Assembly (NCBI GenBank): GCA_020635675.1 | Contig: JACJZJ010000001.1 | Span: forward strand, 806,001 to 870,000 | Reading direction: 5' to 3' | Length of the DNA stretch: 64,000 nucleotides | From: Flavobacteriales bacterium | Lineage (GTDB): Bacteria > Bacteroidota > Bacteroidia > Flavobacteriales_F > PHOS-HE28 | Shown: positions 60,655 through 64,000 of the stretch, in pieces | Position numbering within the stretch: position 1 is the stretch's first letter | Layout: each line of letters starts with the position of its first letter | Translations under genes and position numbers: made by a program | Notes under the pieces: model-generated | The model's input: only the letters and a program-made list of their open reading frames with translations | Databases searched by the model: none | Told to the model about the DNA's origin: nothing

Positions 60655-61629
60655 ATGAACAACACGCACATGAAAGCGGCGGTCTACAGCCGCTACGGCA
60701 GCCCCGAGGTCCTGTCCATCGCCCAGGTGGCGCGCCCCGAACCCAAGGACAACGAAGTACGGATCCGCATCCACGCCACCACCGTCACCTCCGGTGATGT
60801 GCGCCTGCGCAGGGCGGACCCCTTCCTCATCCGTTTCTTCTCCGGCCTCTTCACCCCCAAGGCGCCCATCCTGGGGCACGAGTTGGCCGGTGTGGTGGAT
60901 GCCGTGGGCGGCAAGGTCACCAAGTTCCAGGTGGGCGACCGTGTCTTCGGCAGCACCGGCATGCGCTCGGGCACGCACGCGGAATACATCTGCATGGCGG
61001 AGGACGGTGCCATCGCCCACACCCCGGACAACGTGGCGCACGGCGAAGCGGCCACGCTCGCCATCGGCGCGCTCACGGCCCAACACTTCCTCCAGGCGGC
61101 CGAGCTGAAGCGTGGCGAGAACATCCTGATCCACGGCGCCTCGGGCAGCATCGGCAGCGCGGCCGTCCAATTGGCGAAGGCCATGGGCGCCACCGTCACC
61201 GCCGTGTGCAGCACCGCCAACGTGGAGCTGGTGCGCACCCTTGGGGCGGACCACGTGATCGACTACCGGAAGACCGAATTCACCAAGGGCGGAGCCACCT
61301 ACGATGTGATCTTCAGCACCGTGGGCCACACCAGCTTCACGGCCTGCAGGCACCTGCTGGCCGCCAACGGCCGGTACGTCACCAGCAGTGCCGCCGGATC
61401 GGACTACGGGCACATGCTGAAAAGCAAGTTGTTCGGCGGTCACCGGGTGATCGGCGGGATCTCCAAAGGCGGCGCGGAAGGCATCGCGCAGGTCCGCGAC
61501 CTGGTCGGCGCGGGCAAGCTGAAGGCCGTGATCGACCGGCACTTTCCGCTGCGCGCCATCGTGGATGCGCACCGCTACGTGGACCAGGGCCACAAGCGCG
61601 GCAACGTGGTGATCGACGTGGCGGCCTAG
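60655..61629 (+). CDS. Zinc-independent MDR oxidoreductase (quinone-reductase-like)
   Basis: 324 aa from ATG 60655 (an ATG 5 codons later, MKAAVYSRYG, is also possible). MDR fold: SPEVLSIAQVARPEPKDNEVRIRIHAT, GHELAGVVDAVGGKVTKFQVGDRVFG and the Rossmann motif ILIHGASGSIGSAAVQLAKAMG. No zinc-binding cysteine cluster, which fits NAD(P)H:quinone oxidoreductase-like rather than alcohol dehydrogenases. Possible role in detoxifying quinones or enals. It converges with the Crp-family gene, whose stop lies 2 bases away. Confidence 0.9.
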   Translation: MNNTHMKAAVYSRYGSPEVLSIAQVARPEPKDNEVRIRIHATTVTSGDVRLRRADPFLIRFFSGLFTPKAPILGHELAGVVDAVGGKVTKFQVGDRVFGSTGMRSGTHAEYICMAEDGAIAHTPDNVAHGEAATLAIGALTAQHFLQAAELKRGENILIHGASGSIGSAAVQLAKAMGATVTAVCSTANVELVRTLGADHVIDYRKTEFTKGGATYDVIFSTVGHTSFTACRHLLAANGRYVTSSAAGSDYGHMLKSKLFGGHRVIGGISKGGAEGIAQVRDLVGAGKLKAVIDRHFPLRAIVDAHRYVDQGHKRGNVVIDVAA

Positions 61630-61631
61630 GT

Positions 61632-62219
61632 TCAGCGTGCCGCCTCCTTCGCCACGATCCGCTTGCGGATGCGGCTGAGGGATTCGGGCGTGACGCCGAG
61701 GTAGCTGGCCAGCAGGTATTGCGGCACGCGCTGCGGCAGGTCGGGCCGCTCGGCCATCAGGTCCAGGTAGCGCTGTTCGGGGGTCTTGGTGATGAAGCCC
61801 GCGAGCTTCTCCTGATGCGCGCCGAAGTCGCTCTCGATGGACACCCGGCAGCTGCTCTCCAGGTTCGGGTACTTGCCAAAGAGCTCCCGTTCGGCCGCAT
61901 AGCTCCACACCACCAGCGTGCAATCCTCCACGCAGGCCAGGTAGTGGTTGGCCGGCACCTGGTTGATGAAGCTGTACAGCGAGGCCACCGGCTGTCCCTC
62001 GGTGAAGAATTCGGTGGTGCGCAGATCGCCGTCCACATCGTAGTACATGTGCACGCAGCCCTCCAGGCAGTACCAGGATGCGGTGGCCACGTCACCCGCC
62101 TTCAGCAGCACGGTGCCCTTCTTGAACCGTTTGATCGGCACTAGGCGGTCCATGTCCCGCGCCTCATCGGGCGAGAGCAGTTCGGCCATGCCGGGCAGTT
62201 GGGAGGGCTTGAGGTCCAT
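61632..62219 (-). CDS. Crp/Fnr-family regulator
   Basis: 195 aa from ATG 62219 (MDLKPSQLPGMAELL). N-terminal cyclic-nucleotide-binding-like beta-roll (FKKGTVLLKAGDVATASWYCLEGCVHMYYDVDGD), dimer helix and C-terminal winged helix (QYLLASYLGVTPESLSRIRKRIVAKE). The cysteine count is not Fnr-like. The local class III cyclase at 39518 could supply a ligand, but that is a guess. TATCTTGT lies about 20 bases upstream on the minus strand. Confidence 0.9.
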   Translation of the reverse strand: MDLKPSQLPGMAELLSPDEARDMDRLVPIKRFKKGTVLLKAGDVATASWYCLEGCVHMYYDVDGDLRTTEFFTEGQPVASLYSFINQVPANHYLACVEDCTLVVWSYAAERELFGKYPNLESSCRVSIESDFGAHQEKLAGFITKTPEQRYLDLMAERPDLPQRVPQYLLASYLGVTPESLSRIRKRIVAKEAAR

Positions 62220-62316
62220 TCTTCGCCGGTGGGATGGACAAGATACGGATCGGGGTATAGCAGCGCCGGTGCACGTTTTGCAAGCCGTCCGGGGGGAGTC
62301 TCGGAAGCGATCTCCC

Positions 62317-62898
62317 TCAGAGCTCGGTACCTCCCTTACGCAGTTGGTACAAGCGCTCACTGAACCCGCCGTTCTCCTCGAAGTCGCGACCCAGGCGTTG
62401 CAGTTGGCGGTCGAGCAGGGCGATGGCCACGTTGGACAGGATGCTGCCGATGTTGCCGGCGATCTCGGCCCAGCTTCGATCCGGATGGCGGGTGTGCACC
62501 TCCCTGGTCCATTTGGCGAGTGCATCCGCATCGGCAAGTCGCCGATCGATGAGCTCCTGGCGAACGGGATCATCGCTCGGCCACTCCTTCAACTTGTTCT
62601 GTCGAAGGAACGACTGATAGTCCTTGCGCAATTCCGTCTGGCTGGCCTTCGCGACATTGGTCAGGTTCATCTCCACCTTCTTGGAGGTCGCGCTGAACAC
62701 ACTGCCTTCGGCGATGTTCCGGCTGCCGCTGCGTGCGGCCTGTTCCATCTGATCACGGGTACGGCTGCCCGGCTCGATGAACTTCTTCGTGAAGCGCACC
62801 GTGAAGTCATAAAGCAGCTCGGCCACCTGATACCCCACGAGCTTCTCGAAGCCGCCGCTCTTGGGAAACACCTTGCTGTTGGGTGGGCGTTCGGGCAT
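62317..62898 (-). CDS. Four-helix-bundle (S23/IVP-like) suffix-domain protein
   Basis: 193 aa. The core VGYQVAELLYDFTVRFTKKFIEPGSRTRDQMEQAARSGSRNIAEGSVFSATSKKVEMNLTNVAKAS matches the 23S-rRNA-intervening-sequence four-helix-bundle family, extended by a C-terminal suffix. The family is widespread in Bacteroidota; its function is unknown. TACCTTGC ends 4 bases before the ATG on the minus strand. Confidence 0.88.
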   Translation of the reverse strand: MPERPPNSKVFPKSGGFEKLVGYQVAELLYDFTVRFTKKFIEPGSRTRDQMEQAARSGSRNIAEGSVFSATSKKVEMNLTNVAKASQTELRKDYQSFLRQNKLKEWPSDDPVRQELIDRRLADADALAKWTREVHTRHPDRSWAEIAGNIGSILSNVAIALLDRQLQRLGRDFEENGGFSERLYQLRKGGTEL

Positions 62899-62902
62899 GG
62901 TG

Positions 62903-62910
62903 GCAAGGTA
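62903..62910 (-). promoter_or_regulatory. -7-like element TACCTTGC 4 bases before ATG 62898
   Basis: Minus-strand TACCTTGC, then CACC and ATG. Six of eight positions of TAnnTTTG at the recurrent 4-5-base distance. Confidence 0.4.
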
Positions 62911-62927
62911 GCACGGTGCCGTTTTTA

Positions 62928-62975
62928 GTGGACGGGGGTGGACGGGGTAGCGGCACTCCGTCCACCCGTGTCCAC
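62928..62975. repeat. Long inverted repeat between S23-like gene and paaZ
   Basis: Arms 62928-62945 and 62958-62975 match at 16 of 18 positions (GTGGACGGGGGTGGACGG against its complement) around a 12-base loop. It is 15 bases from the paaZ stop and 29 bases from the S23-like start. Neither side is followed by a T-run in the direction of transcription, so it may be a terminator without a T-tract or an RNA-processing hairpin. Confidence 0.6.
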
Positions 62976-62990
62976 CGGGGGGCGCTAGAT

Positions 62991-64000
62991 CTAACTCTGG
63001 TCCAGCTTCTTCACCATGGTCAGAATGGTCGCCAATGCAACGGTTTCCCCAGTTTCATCAATGACATCCACCAACCATTTCACGATCCCTCTCGCCACAT
63101 CCGCACCCTTCGGCGAATCCTCGGTCTTCGGCCGCTTCTCCTGATCCAATTTCTCTTTGCAGGTGAACCGCACCTGGATCGTCGACCCCGGATACACCGG
63201 TTTCAGGAACCTGCACTCTTCGATGCCGTAGTTGAGCAGCACCGGGCCTTTCGGCGGATCAACGAACAGGCCCGCCGCACGCGAGAGGATGAAATAGCCG
63301 TGCGCCACGCGGCCGGTGAAGGGGGTGCCATCGAGGGCGTTCTCATCCATGTGCGCATAGAAGCGGTCGCCGCTCAGCGCGGCGAAGTCCTCGATGTTCT
63401 TGAGCGTCACCTCGTGCTTCTCGGTGATCAGCGTATCGCCGATGTTGAGTTCCTCGAAATGCAGCTGGAACGGATGCTTCTCCGTGATGTGGTATTTCGC
63501 CCCCTGCTGGTACTGCTGCGTGAGGGCGGTGATGGTGGTGGGGCTGCCCTGGATGGCGGTGCGCTGCAGGTAGTGGAGCACGCCGCGCTTGCCGCCCATC
63601 TCCTCGCCGCCGCCCGCGCGGCCGGGACCGCCGTGCACCAGCGTGGCCAGCGGACTGCCGTGGCCGGTGTTCTCCTTCGCCATGTCGCGGTTCAGCACCA
63701 GCATGCGGCCGTGGTGGCTGGCGGCGCCCCAGATGAACTGCTGCGCGACCTTGTCGTCGTACGTGGCGATGGTGGCGCAGAGACTGCCCTTGCCGAGTTT
63801 GCTCAATGCCACGGCATCGTCCATGTTGTCATAGGGCATCAACGTGCTCACGGGCCCGAAGGCCTCCACGTTGTGGCTCACCCGCACCTTCCAGGGATCG
63901 GGGTTGTAGAGCAGGACGGGGCTCATGAAGGCACCCTTCTTCGCGTCGGCGCCGGTGACCTGGACGCTGTCCGGATCGCCGAATACCACCTCGGTGCCCT
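62991..64000 (-). CDS. paaZ: PaaZ-type bifunctional aldehyde dehydrogenase/enoyl-CoA hydratase, C-terminal part (gene runs off the window)
   Basis: At least 335 residues of the 3' part. The left portion (VSHNVEAFGPVSTLMPYDNMDDAVALSKLGKGSLCATIATYDDKVA, LATLVHGGPGRAGGGEEMGG) is the end of an aldehyde dehydrogenase domain; the right portion is a MaoC-like hydratase (HFEELNIGDTLITEKHEVT, FAALSGDRFYAHMDE, FTGRVAHGYFILSRAAGLFV) with its catalytic Asp/His region. PaaZ opens the oxepin-CoA ring and oxidises the resulting aldehyde in phenylacetate degradation. No other paa gene is visible. Confidence 0.93.
   Translation of the reverse strand, partial: GTEVVFGDPDSVQVTGADAKKGAFMSPVLLYNPDPWKVRVSHNVEAFGPVSTLMPYDNMDDAVALSKLGKGSLCATIATYDDKVAQQFIWGAASHHGRMLVLNRDMAKENTGHGSPLATLVHGGPGRAGGGEEMGGKRGVLHYLQRTAIQGSPTTITALTQQYQQGAKYHITEKHPFQLHFEELNIGDTLITEKHEVTLKNIEDFAALSGDRFYAHMDENALDGTPFTGRVAHGYFILSRAAGLFVDPPKGPVLLNYGIEECRFLKPVYPGSTIQVRFTCKEKLDQEKRPKTEDSPKGADVARGIVKWLVDVIDETGETVALATILTMVKKLDQS

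Noticed and set aside
60514..61923. 469-aa open frame on the minus strand
   Set aside because: Antisense to the MDR oxidoreductase gene, which has the conserved Rossmann motif.
1..64000. tRNA, rRNA and insertion-sequence genes
   Set aside because: I looked for cloverleaf CCA ends, rRNA cores and transposase motifs by eye and found none; short RNA genes could still be missed without a search.

Overview
The window is a gene-dense, GC-rich stretch of a Bacteroidota chromosome, most likely a high-GC Flavobacteriales-like lineage. Evidence: at least seven secreted proteins end in type IX secretion (T9SS) sorting domains; promoters carry the Bacteroidota -7 element TAnnTTTG (TACCTTTG, TATCTTTG, TATATTTG, TAAGTTTG); Shine-Dalgarno sequences are not evident; and family choices (fused E1 alpha/beta 2-oxoacid dehydrogenase, DUF349 protein, TPR-linked class III cyclase, S23-like four-helix-bundle protein) are typical of the phylum. 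No rRNA, tRNA, CRISPR array, transposase or phage gene was seen. Both ends cut through genes: an exporter ABC ATPase on the left and paaZ on the right.

Layout. 1-8 kb: end of an ABC exporter, uvrA, an ECF-like sigma factor with a good terminator, a 56-aa basic protein, nth and a secreted M1 peptidase. 8-13 kb: an LTA-synthase-like phosphoglycerol/phosphoethanolamine transferase translationally coupled to a lipid kinase, divergent from a fused 2-oxoacid dehydrogenase E1. 13-18 kb: small secreted or envelope proteins, a DUF1905/YdeI protein, a SUI1 protein and an outer-membrane protein. 17.7-21.7 kb: kdnA and kdnB (8-amino-Kdo synthesis), split by an antisense T9SS cargo gene. 21.8-27 kb: an AsmA-like protein, a YtxH/holin-X/hypothetical operon, a FecCD-type permease with its ATPase, and mscL. 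27-32 kb: a DUF6265-like lipoprotein, a thioesterase, a DUF349 protein, a SpoIIE-type phosphatase and an enoyl-CoA hydratase homologue. 32-45 kb: T9SS cargo, a lipase, a DinB-like protein, an alpha/beta-hydrolase lipoprotein with a C-terminal Kazal domain, a papain-like protease, a class III cyclase, a MORN protein, an MFS transporter and a glycosyltransferase. 45-54 kb: a hydrolase, T9SS cargo, a MarR regulator with palindromic operators overlapping a trypsin-like protease, and pepD. 54-60.5 kb: three large repeat-rich secreted proteins flanking a family of structured intergenic repeats. 60.6-64 kb: an MDR oxidoreductase, a Crp-family regulator, an S23-like protein and the 3' part of paaZ.

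The main new observations are: (i) a -7-like octamer placed 4-6 nt before the start codon of about a dozen genes, which predicts many leaderless mRNAs; (ii) the interrupted kdnA/kdnB pair; (iii) a Kazal domain fused to a lipoprotein hydrolase; (iv) a transferase/lipid-kinase couple that could form a diacylglycerol recycling unit; (v) 180-bp tandem intergenic repeats with a relic 4.2 kb away in which a hairpin stem is kept while its loop has changed. All functions are inferred from sequence motifs and recalled family knowledge; no database search was run.
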